The notes under the pieces were generated by a model, which made no database searches, was not told where the DNA came from, and saw only the letters and a program-made list of their open reading frames with translations. The translations under genes were made by a program, and so were the position numbers. This document shows positions 34,634 through 44,168 of a stretch of DNA of 64,000 nt, piece after piece. The DNA is from Tulasnella sp. 424 (taxonomy: Eukaryota; Basidiomycota; Agaricomycetes; Cantharellales; Tulasnellaceae). Positions within the stretch are counted from its first letter, which is position 1; the number at the start of each line of letters is the position of its first letter. Location of the stretch: assembly GCA_019633425.1 (NCBI GenBank), contig WSUB01000021.1, forward strand, positions 1 to 64,000. Direction: 5' to 3'.

Positions 34634-36925
34634 ATGCCGAGGAATGTAGCCGCTGTCAACTCTACCTCAAACCACCCCTCTGCGTTACAAAGCAGTCGAC
34701 ACTTTTCGCGCAACAATGGAAGGCAGTTTGACCATGGGAAACATCCCTCGAACGAGACAATGCGCGAGTCGGAGGAAGGAGAGACGGTGGTGGGGAGCAA
34801 CCCTGGCACGATGAAGAAGGGCCATACGAGACGAGCATCATCCATAACCGCCTTCCTCTCCATCTTTGCCTTCCCTGGCCGGCGTCGTCGTACCGATTCT
34901 ACCGCGTCGGAAAAGGCTCCTCCAGTTCTGCCAGTCACCATCCATCCACCTCCCACTTCTCCGACTTCGAGCTCAGATTCGCCTCCCTTGACTCGGGGCC
35001 CATTCGGATCTCCGGCCAAAAAGAATCCTCTTCGGAGTGTCAGCGTGCCCGCAGAGAGCTGCTCCGCAAGTGAAGCGGAGCGTCGTCCTGCTCGTCGCTT
35101 TCCTTATCTTCACCCCTTGCTCTCTCGACGTCGAGCCGATTCCAAGGAGACCGTCACCGCCTCCGACAGTGGTCACTCCAAGGGCAAGGCCCGCGCAATG
35201 GTACAGGATGGAGGGAATTTCAAAGAGGCACGGAGCAGAGGGATCGATGTCCCCGCGAACCATTTTACAACTCCGATTCTCCCAAGACCGGTACCCCAGC
35301 AAAAGATCGTTAGCAACCTCAACATGCATGTGGATCGAGATGTTTTCCCATCAGCATCATTTTCAGGCGACGATAAAGCAGCTCTGGATCGTTTCTACGC
35401 CAAACAAGAAAGGCTTGCTGGCGTCAAGCGCAGTGCATCGTTTTCCAAGCCCCTTCCATCCATCCCGATCCCAGCTCCAACGTCCCCGCATGGATTATTC
35501 GGTCTCCGCGGTTCTTTTGCACGGTCTTCAACGCATCTCGATGCACAGGGGTCGCTCTTACCCTCCTCAGCCGCGACCTTTGGAATGCCTTCAACTACCA
35601 GTCTAGCTCTAACCGCACCTGACGAGGAGAGCAGGGGCTCCATGGCAGTATACAGTATCGGAGATCCCAGGAGATCGGCAGGAATGCCGGATGACGAGTT
35701 CATCAACGTTACTCCGAGTATAGAGGTCCATGAGTTGGAATCTGCGGCGGTCCCGATAGGGGCCATGGCGACCAGTTTTGGCTCAGGCTATGCATCGATG
35801 TCGGGATTGCCGTCTGATTCCCTAGCTCTAGGGGTTCCTTCCTCGTCCGCTTACGGAACCAGCATAAAACCGCCTTCTTCGTATTCCCATTCCCAACCCT
35901 CTCGGACACGGAAACCTTCGACAGTATCGATTTCGGAAAGGGTGAAGCACCAGCCGTCCCTTGGGTCGATGGCCACAGCAGCGGGGGTTGGGTCCTCCAA
36001 CTCTGGACAATCTCACTCACGCATGAAGAAGCTGTCGATAGTCTCTTTGGCCGGCGAGCAAAAGTCTCTACCACCACCGTTCAACACATCAAACATCGTT
36101 CCGTCATCCCAACAACATCCGCCTCGGCGTTCGGCAAAGTCTTTGAGTAAACCTTCCATGTCGGCGTTTGGCATTGCTTCCCCGGATGCGGTGGTTCCCC
36201 AGGAAAGATCACGGAGTCCAGCTACTCGTCCGGCGGCATCTCATCCCACTCCGGGAGTGATACCAAAGTCGAAATCGTATGCCGAGTTCAAGTCCAAAAC
36301 GCATTATTCATCCAAGCCCGCGTTTGAACCCCCGCTTCCTGTCAGTATATCGAAGACTGGGAGAGGCAAAAGCAAAACGGAATCAACGGCTCAAGAGGTG
36401 CCTCCGCCTTCCCAATCTCAACCACTACATCACCGTCAGTCGTCTCGCCAACTTCAGCAGCCTATTCGGCGGCTTCCTTCCATCTCCTCCGTTGCCCCAC
36501 CTCCCCAATCCACGTTCCCCGCTCAAAATTATCAGTCGCAGTATCCCTTATCTTACCAAGCCGCGCCATCCGTAAATTGGAACCAACCAGCTAGCCAGCC
36601 CCAGCCTCTTCGGAGGTCGCAGACGGTCCCTGAGCCTAGCATTTCTCCAGTTCCGTTGACAGTTGAACTTGCACCTCCACCACTACCAAAGGCCTCGGGT
36701 CGCACCTCACGGTCGTCGTCGATACCTAACTCGGCGGCCAGCAGTACTGCTCCGTGGTCCAACGCAACTCCGGCGCCGGGTGCTTCAACCTACTCCACTA
36801 TTGCCCCTGGACAGTACGCGATCCCTCCGATTCCCCCAGAGCCAGTACCACGGAGTCGGCCGGTCTCAAAAAGGTCCTTGCCGGCGCTACCGTCCGCGCG
36901 CTCTCAGGTTGGTTGGGGCAGATAA
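34634..36925 (+). CDS. Hypothetical Ser/Pro-rich disordered protein, intronless
   Basis: A single 763-codon exon from ATG 34634 (MPRNVAAVNSTSNHPSALQS) to TAA 36923-36925. The product is low in hydrophobic blocks and rich in Ser, Pro and basic residues: a basic N-terminal patch GRRRRTDSTASEK, many RxxS-like sites such as RTRKPSTVSISER and SRMKKLSIVSLAG (typical basophilic-kinase targets), and a Pro/Gln-rich second half. No enzyme domain, signal peptide or membrane segment. It could be a signalling scaffold or cell-polarity protein, but no family is recognised. Its length without introns contrasts with the intron-dense neighbours. Confidence 0.7.
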   Translation: MPRNVAAVNSTSNHPSALQSSRHFSRNNGRQFDHGKHPSNETMRESEEGETVVGSNPGTMKKGHTRRASSITAFLSIFAFPGRRRRTDSTASEKAPPVLPVTIHPPPTSPTSSSDSPPLTRGPFGSPAKKNPLRSVSVPAESCSASEAERRPARRFPYLHPLLSRRRADSKETVTASDSGHSKGKARAMVQDGGNFKEARSRGIDVPANHFTTPILPRPVPQQKIVSNLNMHVDRDVFPSASFSGDDKAALDRFYAKQERLAGVKRSASFSKPLPSIPIPAPTSPHGLFGLRGSFARSSTHLDAQGSLLPSSAATFGMPSTTSLALTAPDEESRGSMAVYSIGDPRRSAGMPDDEFINVTPSIEVHELESAAVPIGAMATSFGSGYASMSGLPSDSLALGVPSSSAYGTSIKPPSSYSHSQPSRTRKPSTVSISERVKHQPSLGSMATAAGVGSSNSGQSHSRMKKLSIVSLAGEQKSLPPPFNTSNIVPSSQQHPPRRSAKSLSKPSMSAFGIASPDAVVPQERSRSPATRPAASHPTPGVIPKSKSYAEFKSKTHYSSKPAFEPPLPVSISKTGRGKSKTESTAQEVPPPSQSQPLHHRQSSRQLQQPIRRLPSISSVAPPPQSTFPAQNYQSQYPLSYQAAPSVNWNQPASQPQPLRRSQTVPEPSISPVPLTVELAPPPLPKASGRTSRSSSIPNSAASSTAPWSNATPAPGASTYSTIAPGQYAIPPIPPEPVPRSRPVSKRSLPALPSARSQVGWGR

Positions 36926-37265
36926 CTGCTTTCACGTCTGTTTCCCCTTTTTTTCCACTCTTTATCTCTCTCTCCCTTGCTCAATCCCCCGAGGCTCTGT
37001 ATGCTATCTTTCAATCCGGCTCGTTTTTCATTTTCTCTATCAATCTCCCGATCTTCTCTGCTGCAACTCATGTATTTCTTCCCCCCCTTTCGTTTTCCGC
37101 CCCCAGGTATAGTATACTGACACTGCCTTTCTTGCCGGTTATTTCGCACGTTCTTTCTCCCCCCCACAACATCTATTATCGCTACATAGCTTCATGTAAA
37201 TCATTATTACATCGTGAATGGCAGTTCCTCGCCCAAATCGGCGTTCTCTAGAGATTATCCGTGTT
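36926..37265. other. Convergent intergenic region with pyrimidine-rich tracts
   Basis: 340 bp, T/C-rich on the plus strand just after the upstream stop (repeated TTTTTCC, TCTCTCTC and CCCCCC runs). Probably a 3' UTR; no gene. Confidence 0.4.
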
Positions 37266-39073
37266 CTAAGATTTCTGTGCCCCTCCAACAGTGCGTCCTT
37301 TGACCCAGACAGTCCGAATGTTGCGACTATCGCCACAAAACAAGAATTTCTCCAGCATCTCCAATAGGCGAACCTTGTTTTGGACGCCTTCACCCGCTTC
37401 TTGTTCCACCCAGATTCCTTCAACGCCTCCCTTGGTCACGTCGACCAGGATGGCATCAAATTGCTTTCCAGGAGCGATACTGCCGATGACGGAGGAGAGC
37501 CCACACAAGTCTGCTCCTCCCATCGTGGCCATGTAGAGCAGCGCGGACAATGGCAACTGCTTCTTGGAAAATGTCGAGGACGAGGAATCCTGGCCAGGGG
37601 TGGCTTGAAATGCGAGAACCTTTGAGGCGATGCTTGCATGTTGGATTGCGGTCAAGATGGAAGGAGAGAAACCGCCAGAGACGTCCGTCCCGAGACCGAC
37701 CTAAACGTGTCCAAATGACATTCAAGTAGAAGGAATTGTGATGCGACGGCACATACCTTGATCCCTCGATCCAGCATATCAGCGACGTTGGCTATCCCGC
37801 TGCGCAAGTTAAAATTGCTTGTAGGGCAGTGGCTAATGCCGGCGTTCCTGCTCTTGATGAGGTTAAGCTCGGAATCTTTCAGGTGAACTCCATGAGCGAG
37901 GATTGTTTTCTCCCTCAAGAGACCAAACTTGTCGTATACGCTGGCATATGTCTCACAATCGGGGAAGAGTTCCCCAGTAAAGGTAATTTCGGAAGGGTTC
38001 TCGCTGATGTGGGTTTGGATGGCCATGTCAGGGTGTTGAGATGCGAGGGAGCCCAGGCCCTGGAGTAGATCGTCGCAGCACGCAATTGCGAAGCGTGGGG
38101 TGAGGATGGGCTGGACGAGCGGGTCCTCGAGGCTGCTAACATGGGCGATGAAGGATTCGGTATCGGCAAGAGATTGAGCGGGAGACGATTCTTGATACGT
38201 TGGAGAAGCGTTGCGGTCCATGTTGCATTTCTATCAGAAAATATCAGTGGCTCGGTAGCCTTGCCTAGGACTGGGGTCCTACTCACACCAACAAAAGCCC
38301 TTTGACCTGCAGAATGAAAGTCAGTCCTCCCATAGGCACGTTGTTCGCAGAATTACACACCCTTCTCGTGGCAGACATCTGCAAGTACTCTTGTTGCCTG
38401 CAGGTGCAGTGTCGCATAGTAGCAGCACGTTGTCGTCTATTGCGCATGTGGACGAGAAAAGTTATCGGCCAGTTGGTGCGACAGCGTTCGTCCACTTACG
38501 CCACAATCTAAAACTCTCTGGACAACAGAGGTATAGGCCTTCTTTGCGTATTCGACGTCCTCGAATTTGGCTTCTGTGGGGAAGGTGACGTTCTGCAGCC
38601 AGTCAAGAAGCTCGTACTGGCCGCCTCTAAAGACAAGTCGTTAGCGTCTAAACGTCCACCGTGTACCGCCAGACCCACATGCCCATGTTTGGATATTGAG
38701 GCGCGTGCTTTCAATGACAACGTCAGGCTGCAGTTTTTCGTGACCCAGTACGCGACACGCTTACCGTATGAGTGTCTACAAAGCCGGGCATGATCCATTG
38801 CCCGAAACCCAGCTCGACAAAGTCGACATCTTCGATCTGCCAGCCTTTGGAAAGCATGGTGTCTTGAATAGACGCGCTGTCGACGTCGTCAAGAACCCAA
38901 TCGATGACACCATCGTCCGATACGCCAATCAGTGCGCGAGGACAGGCCTGGATGTGCTGGAGGGATGTCGCGTGGACGAGACCACCATAAAAGACCTTTC
39001 TAGAGTGCAGCTAATGAAACAAGATCAATAAAAGATGACGCGAGAATTGGCAACGACGCACACGTTGGGTCAT
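37266..39073 (-). CDS. GUD1: Guanine deaminase (amidohydrolase family)
   Basis: Converts guanine to xanthine in purine salvage. The spliced frame starts MTQR (ATG 39073), then after an intron LHSRKVFYGGLVHATSLQHI, then FGQWIMPGFVDTHT joined across another intron to HAPQYPNMG, giving the metal-binding H-x-H. It continues with CNMDRNASPTYQES, AIQTHISENPSEI (zinc His), REKTILAHGVHLKDSEL, ISHCPTSNFNLRSGI, DRGIKVC and a C-terminal exon with GGADLCGLSSVIGSIAPGKQ and FDAILVDV, ending at TAG 37266. These are the conserved guanine deaminase blocks, including the HAPQYPN and NMDRN motifs. About 480 residues, usual length. About seven short introns. Active-site residues all look present. Confidence 0.92.
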
Positions 39074-39684
39074 GTTGTTGAGCTGATCGTCTGACGAGGT
39101 GGGAATGGCCTTTTAAAAGCGACGACCTTGCTGATAACAGCAATTGGGTCACGTGAGGTTTTACGTGGAAGGTATTTATTTGGTGAGCGGGGGACCGAGG
39201 GGAGACCGACGGTGAGTAGCCCATGCGTTAACTGGGGACGACGCGTGGTGGTGGATTAATGATGGGTGGCGACATGGCGTTGGGTTTGGTAAAGGTCCGA
39301 GATTGTGGGAATGAGAGGAGGACCCATGAACTTTCCAAAGCTGTGGGTTCTCGGACTGCGATCGTATCTTGAACTTTATCCCAGAGAAAAAAAAAAGCAC
39401 CATTTCCTCCATTTTAGTCCAAAGATAGAAAAGAAAAGAAAACGCAAAAATTTCTACTAAGTGTGATACTGGCGAGTTGGTGGGTAGTAATACTGGTGAC
39501 AAAAATGTAAGAGAAATAAGAGTACGGCGGGGATAAATCTGAACCAGGCAGACACATATGGTGGAGGGGATGGAGGAGGGGGAGGGGCAAGGCATATAGT
39601 GGCAGTATAGTATCACAAAAACGAGACGAGTAGCGATCGAGCCAAGACAGAAAAAAAAAAAAACACGATAAAGAAGCCATGTGT
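39074..39684. other. Intergenic region, guanine deaminase promoter / velvet 3' end
   Basis: About 610 bp: the promoter side of guanine deaminase and the 3' UTR side of the velvet gene. Two A-runs (about 39386-39395 and A13 at 39651-39663) and a GGAGGGGATGGAGGAGGGGG purine run near 39.57 kb. No gene seen. Confidence 0.45.
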
Positions 39685-40703
39685 CTAACCCTCATCAACG
39701 ATATTTCCAATACTCAATGGGTTCTTTCTCCCGTTGGCGTTGCTACCTCCAGGCGTCCTTTGGCCAGGAGCAGCACCAGGATGAGCGTGATGATGGCCGT
39801 ATGAAGCAGCGTATCCATGAGGAGGTTGGCCATACCCGGGCTGTTGTTGTTGGGCATAAGGGTCGTTGTTGCGGTAACTTGCAGCATAAGGAGCCCCAGG
39901 TTTAGGAGGAGAATAACCGGTGGGTGCTTGCTGGTAGCCTGGTGCCGTCGAGGACCCAGGAGGGTAGTAGCTAGACTGGGAATCTGCTCTCAACGGCGGA
40001 AGCTGAATCTTGTCACCTCCAGGAGCAGACCCGGATGCACGCCGTTCTTCAACGGGCTGGGGGTAGGCACCCTGTTGCTCCGGAGGCCAACGTTGCTGCC
40101 CATACGCATTAGGTTGCTGCTGCTGAGGGGCCGGCTGGTACGATTGGGCACCGTAGTGGGGGTATTGAGCACCGTTGGCAGGTGGGTACGAGTACTGGTT
40201 GGCGGCATGGGGAGGGTACTGGGATGGTGGCGGCGGTTGTTGAGTCTGATAGCCCTGATACTGCTGTTGAGCGTACTGCGGAGGAGGAGGAGCAGCGGGG
40301 TTGGTCGGCGGAGTGACTCCCCTCCGACCATAAGGGTCACTAGCAGCGGCGGTCGATCCCGCAGCAGGGACGGCCGAGCCTGGGCCACCGGCAGCTACAC
40401 CTTGAACTGGAGCCTGTTGCTGCCAAGTTCCGTAAGCAGGTTGCTGAGCGGGAGGACGACTTCCAGACTGTGGCCGCTCGTAGGCACTGGCTACGCTGCC
40501 ACCGGTTGAATTCTGCCTCTCCATGGGTGCACCTCCACTTGGGTGTCTCTCGCGGTAGTTGCTGGCGCTCGGAATCGCGGTGGCCGGGGAAGGTGGCGTT
40601 GCGCTGTAGCTTCCGTATGATGGCGCCGTTGTTGCTCCGTAAGGCGCAGGTGGCGCGGTCGAAGGTCCCGCACTCGGCGGCGGCTGAGCGTAGTTCTGAG
40701 GCG

Positions 40704-40734
<31 letters not shown>

Positions 40735-42829
40735 CTCGTACTGGTCGTAATGAGGCCGCGAATAACTCGACGAAGGTTGGCCGTACTGGGGTTGCTGAGG
40801 AGCCTGACCGTTGGAGGAATTCCACGAGCCGGACGCGTAGGTCGGCGGCATTTGCTGAGCCGGGGGTGGGGCACTCGACGTCGACGGAGCAGTTTGATTG
40901 TGCTGCAAGTGCGGAGCGGCGGGTGCTGGAGGCTGCTGGTGACCATGATAACCGGCCTGAGGTTGGCCGTACTGAGCTGGATACTGCGACGAATAACCTG
41001 GATGAGACGGAGGCGGCAACGGTTGGCCGTGCGGGGCGGCGCGATAATCAGGGTATTGCGGTTGCTGATACGCCTGGCCATTCGGGGGAGGCGGAGGCGG
41101 TTGATAATGCGAGCCGTATCCCGGTGCAGCCGAAGCAGAGGACGTGGCATAAGGAGGTGCAGATCCAGCTGGCTCAGTGGAGGGTTGATGATAGTGCTGA
41201 GAGGGAGGCGGCGCCGGAACTGCGTGAGGAGGCTGAGATGGATAGCCCGCGGAAGACGGAGGAGGTGGGCCGAGAGCAGGGGGGATTGAGGCAGAGGTCT
41301 GGACGGGTGTCTCGACCGCGGTCGTGGCACCACCGATACTGGGAGTGGAACTTGCTCCGGTATCGACCCTGGCTCGCTTGGAATCTCTGCCCATGCTCTG
41401 ACCCGCTGCCTTGGACTTGTTGCTTGGGTCAGGAGAGGTGGCAGAAGTAACGGAACCTGCAGTGCTTTCCCTGGCTCGTTTTGTGCCCTGAGCTGAATCG
41501 GAACGATGGTGCTGTGGGGGTGGGACGGGAGGTGGGGGCGGGTGTTGAGGGGATTGGGTACCGCTATCTGGCTCTTCTTCGAGAGGCATAGGTATGATTT
41601 CGGGAATTTGAACGGGACGCTTTCTGACGCGAATGTCCTTTCGAATACGGATCTTGATGCCTTGGTCGGCTAGCGAACATGAGAGCTGAGTGGATTCTGT
41701 GTGCGCGCGCGCGCGAGGTGTCAGGCACAAGCGACTGATAACGGAATAACAAGAAGGAGGTGGACTTGCCTTCCATGCCCGGGAATTTTTTCGCAGTGTA
41801 GACGTAGAATGGCTTTGAAAAGATGGATTTGCAGTGATGGACTTGAGCGCTGTTTGGGGAGGGGGAAGGTCCGGAAATTAGCGCTCGTGCACATGCATGC
41901 GACCGGGTTACGGCAAGGGAATGGAGTTAGACTTGCCCAACAACTTCGAAGAGCGACAGCTTGAGACGATAGCTGCCTTCTGTGCGAACAGATAGATCGG
42001 GGAATACAAAGAAACCTGCATCTTTGCCGCCATTCTCGTGGTCCTTGAGGTGGTACAGTGAAGAGACTACGGATCCGGTAGTGTAGCGAGTTTTGCCGTC
42101 TTTCAAGAGATGGAGCTCCTCGTCCGAGTCTGGAGCGGCGAGGGATGCGAACATGAAGTAGTATGGGTTCTGGAGAAAGGCTGAAGCCTCCTTGTCAGCG
42201 TTGATGGGTGGGAGACCGCCAGAGGCATCGTTGGGGGTGGTGACGCGAAGTTGGACGATAGGAGGCGGATCGATGGGACGGCGGTCGGCTTAGATTTTCG
42301 GAGTGGGTGCGCAGTAAGGAGAGTCAGCAATGCGCGGAAGCAATATTTGGGAATTTGGATATGAACTGACCTTTGCCCCCGACACCGCACATACGCGCCT
42401 GCTTTGGCTGTTGCTATATGGACATGGGTGGGATGAGTGTGAGAGAGAGGAGCGGGACGTTTGATTGTGAACTGTGTGTGGTTGCGCTTACCCTAACGAT
42501 CAACTCAAAGTTCCTGTTGTCGACCATTGGATGAGCGACAAAGAGGAGAGCGAGGGAGGAAGAGAGATGATGGATGGGAGGGAAGGAGGGGAGATGAGAG
42601 AGGGGGGTGGATGTCGAGTGGTGGAGAGTTCAGCGAGAAGAGAGAGAGAGGACCCAAGTTAGTGGGTTGTGCGAGGGTCCCGATACGAAGGTGAACTTTG
42701 TTGGGAGGTGAAAAAAAGAGGGCATCACTTTACTTACAGGTTCCTCCGTCGATGTTCCGCTGCAGCCTGTGCATCTGCATCGTCGCTGGCACTGGTGAGG
42801 TTTGGTGGTGGTAGTGGGGGAACGTCCAT
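39685..42829 (-). CDS. Velvet-domain regulator with long Gln/Pro-rich C-terminus (VeA-like)
   Basis: Velvet proteins (VeA/VelB/VosA/VelC) are fungal DNA-binding regulators of development and secondary metabolism. The spliced N-terminus starts MDVPPLPPPNLTSASDDADA (ATG 42829); exon 2 supplies NFELIVR; then QQPKQARMCGVGGK, then DRRPIDPPPIVQLRVTTPND, YYFMFASLAAPDSDEELHLL, TGSVVSSLYHLKDHENGGKD, GFFVFPDLSVRTEGSYRLKL, KSIFSKPFYVYTAKKFPGM and LADQGIKIRIRKDIRVRKRP, which is a complete velvet domain. It is followed by about 650 residues almost without hydrophobic clusters, Pro/Gln/Tyr/Ser-rich with a poly-Gln run encoded at about 40711-40737. The extreme C-terminus is NPLSIGNIVDEG, before TAG 39685. 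Intron 1 (about 42.51-42.74 kb) is large and strongly purine-rich on the plus strand. Tail length and the R/K-rich velvet end favour a VeA-like member. Confidence 0.86.
40711..40737 (-). repeat. CAG/CAA trinucleotide tract encoding poly-Gln in velvet gene
   Basis: TGTTGTTGTTGCTGCTGCTG-type repeat on the plus strand, read as a continuous Gln run on the coding strand. Likely length-variable between strains. Confidence 0.8.
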
Positions 42830-43422
42830 GAGCGGTGAGGAGGGAGGGGAGGAGGAAGGGAGAGGAGAGAGGAGAGAGAGAAGGGAGTCGGGTGTGTGTG
42901 TGGTGACGAACGGAGGTAACCCATTTTCTTATTTGATTCCATTTCGTTCCCTCGGGCCAACCCGCATTTCCGGTCACAATTTCCAAGATCTCTCTCCCCC
43001 CCTTGGATAGATATCAGGTACCTCCCAAATGTCGTCAGTCATCGTCACAACACTGCGAAATTTTATATTTCCCTTTTTCTTTTTTGACATTTTACCTTTT
43101 CGCTTGCAACCGCTCTGAACCTTGCGCACATCGTCTATCATCCATCATCGTCCAGCAAGGTTCCCGATCAGCATCATCGCTGCTTGTTTGCATGCCCTGC
43201 TGAACCTTGTCGCCAGCACAACTGCATCTTCGCCGCACTTGTTGCACTCCCCCCCCGGTACGAACATCCGAGAGGGTGACAGGGCTCTGCAGTGCTCGTG
43301 CCCCTGCTCCTGCTCTTGATGGACAATCGTATATTCCTTATCAGGCCACGCTACATGCACGAGTACCCGCTACTACTTATCTTTCAAGAATGCATATGAA
43401 ACCAAAAGTCAACATCTTATCG
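42830..43422. other. Intergenic region, velvet promoter / RING-ankyrin 3' end
   Basis: The first ~70 bp upstream of the velvet ATG (42830-42900) is an almost pure GA tract on the plus strand, so pyrimidine-rich on the velvet coding strand, as is common for fungal core promoters. The rest shows no gene. Confidence 0.45.
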
Positions 43423-44168
43423 TCAAGAAGACAAAGCCTCAACAGCCCTCGCATGTCCCAATCTCTCCGCATATTCTAGCGGCGTCCGTCCTTGCACGTC
43501 CCTCACCGTGCTATCCGCACCAAATCGCAACAACCACCTTATCCCTTCCACATCATCACCCATCGCGCACACATGCAACGCTGTCTCTCCCCGCACAATC
43601 GCAGGCTCTGCATCATCTCCATGCAGGCAGTTCACATCCACAGGAGGTTCTCTCGACTCATCATCCCCATACGTCGTCAACAGCGCCAGGGCAGTCTCGT
43701 AGTCCTTGGACGCGATCATATCCAGAAACGCCCTTTCCCTCTTGCGTTGCGGGTTCGCTTCCATTTTCATTTCCTCGTCTAGGGCTTCCCCCAAATCGAA
43801 CCCTCTACCACGGAACTCAAGGTTTTAGCCTTTGCTCATTTCCTGCCTTTTTCGGGTACACCACTTTATGCGACTTACTCTGTAGTCCCCCCTTCATTCC
43901 TCACAATCACTATCAACCTTCCCAGTTCGTCCAGCGCGCTCTCCCCGCACAGAGGACACTTTCCTCGACCGGTCTCGTCCTCTTCCTCCCATTCCGCGTA
44001 GCACGTCCAGTGAAAGTGGTGTGAACATCGAAGCTCGACGTCATCGAGATAGCTCGCATCCGCAGGGTCCCCTGGAACAACCACTAATCCCTGATCGCAT
44101 ATCGAGCACCGTTCATCGCTGAACAACGATACGCCGACATGACTGGGACTTGTAGTAGATAGAGACAT
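43423..44168 (-). CDS. RING-finger/ankyrin-repeat protein
   Basis: Two exons. Exon 1 (ATG 44168, MSLSTTSPSHVGVSLFSDER) carries a RING-type finger: CSICDQGL, then LRCSHHFHWTCYAEW and GKCPLCGESALDELG. After an intron (about 43801-43876, GTAAGT…TAG) exon 2 has FDLGEALDEEMKMEANPQR and a helical/ankyrin part: MIASKDYETALALL, ETALHVCAMGDDVEGIRWLL, ADSTVRDVQGRTPLEYAERL, ending at TGA 43423. The C-x2-C…H-x2-H…C-x2-C arrangement and the neighbouring ankyrin repeats suggest a small E3-type adaptor. In-frame ATGs at 44195 and further upstream exist; 44168 was chosen because upstream residues look non-conserved. About 220 residues. The substrate is unknown. Confidence 0.78.

Noticed and set aside
40470..41450. 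Long plus-strand ORF antisense to the velvet tail
   Set aside because: A shadow of the low-complexity Gln/Pro-rich coding sequence; composition (Arg/Val/Leu-rich) is what antisense of such repeats gives.
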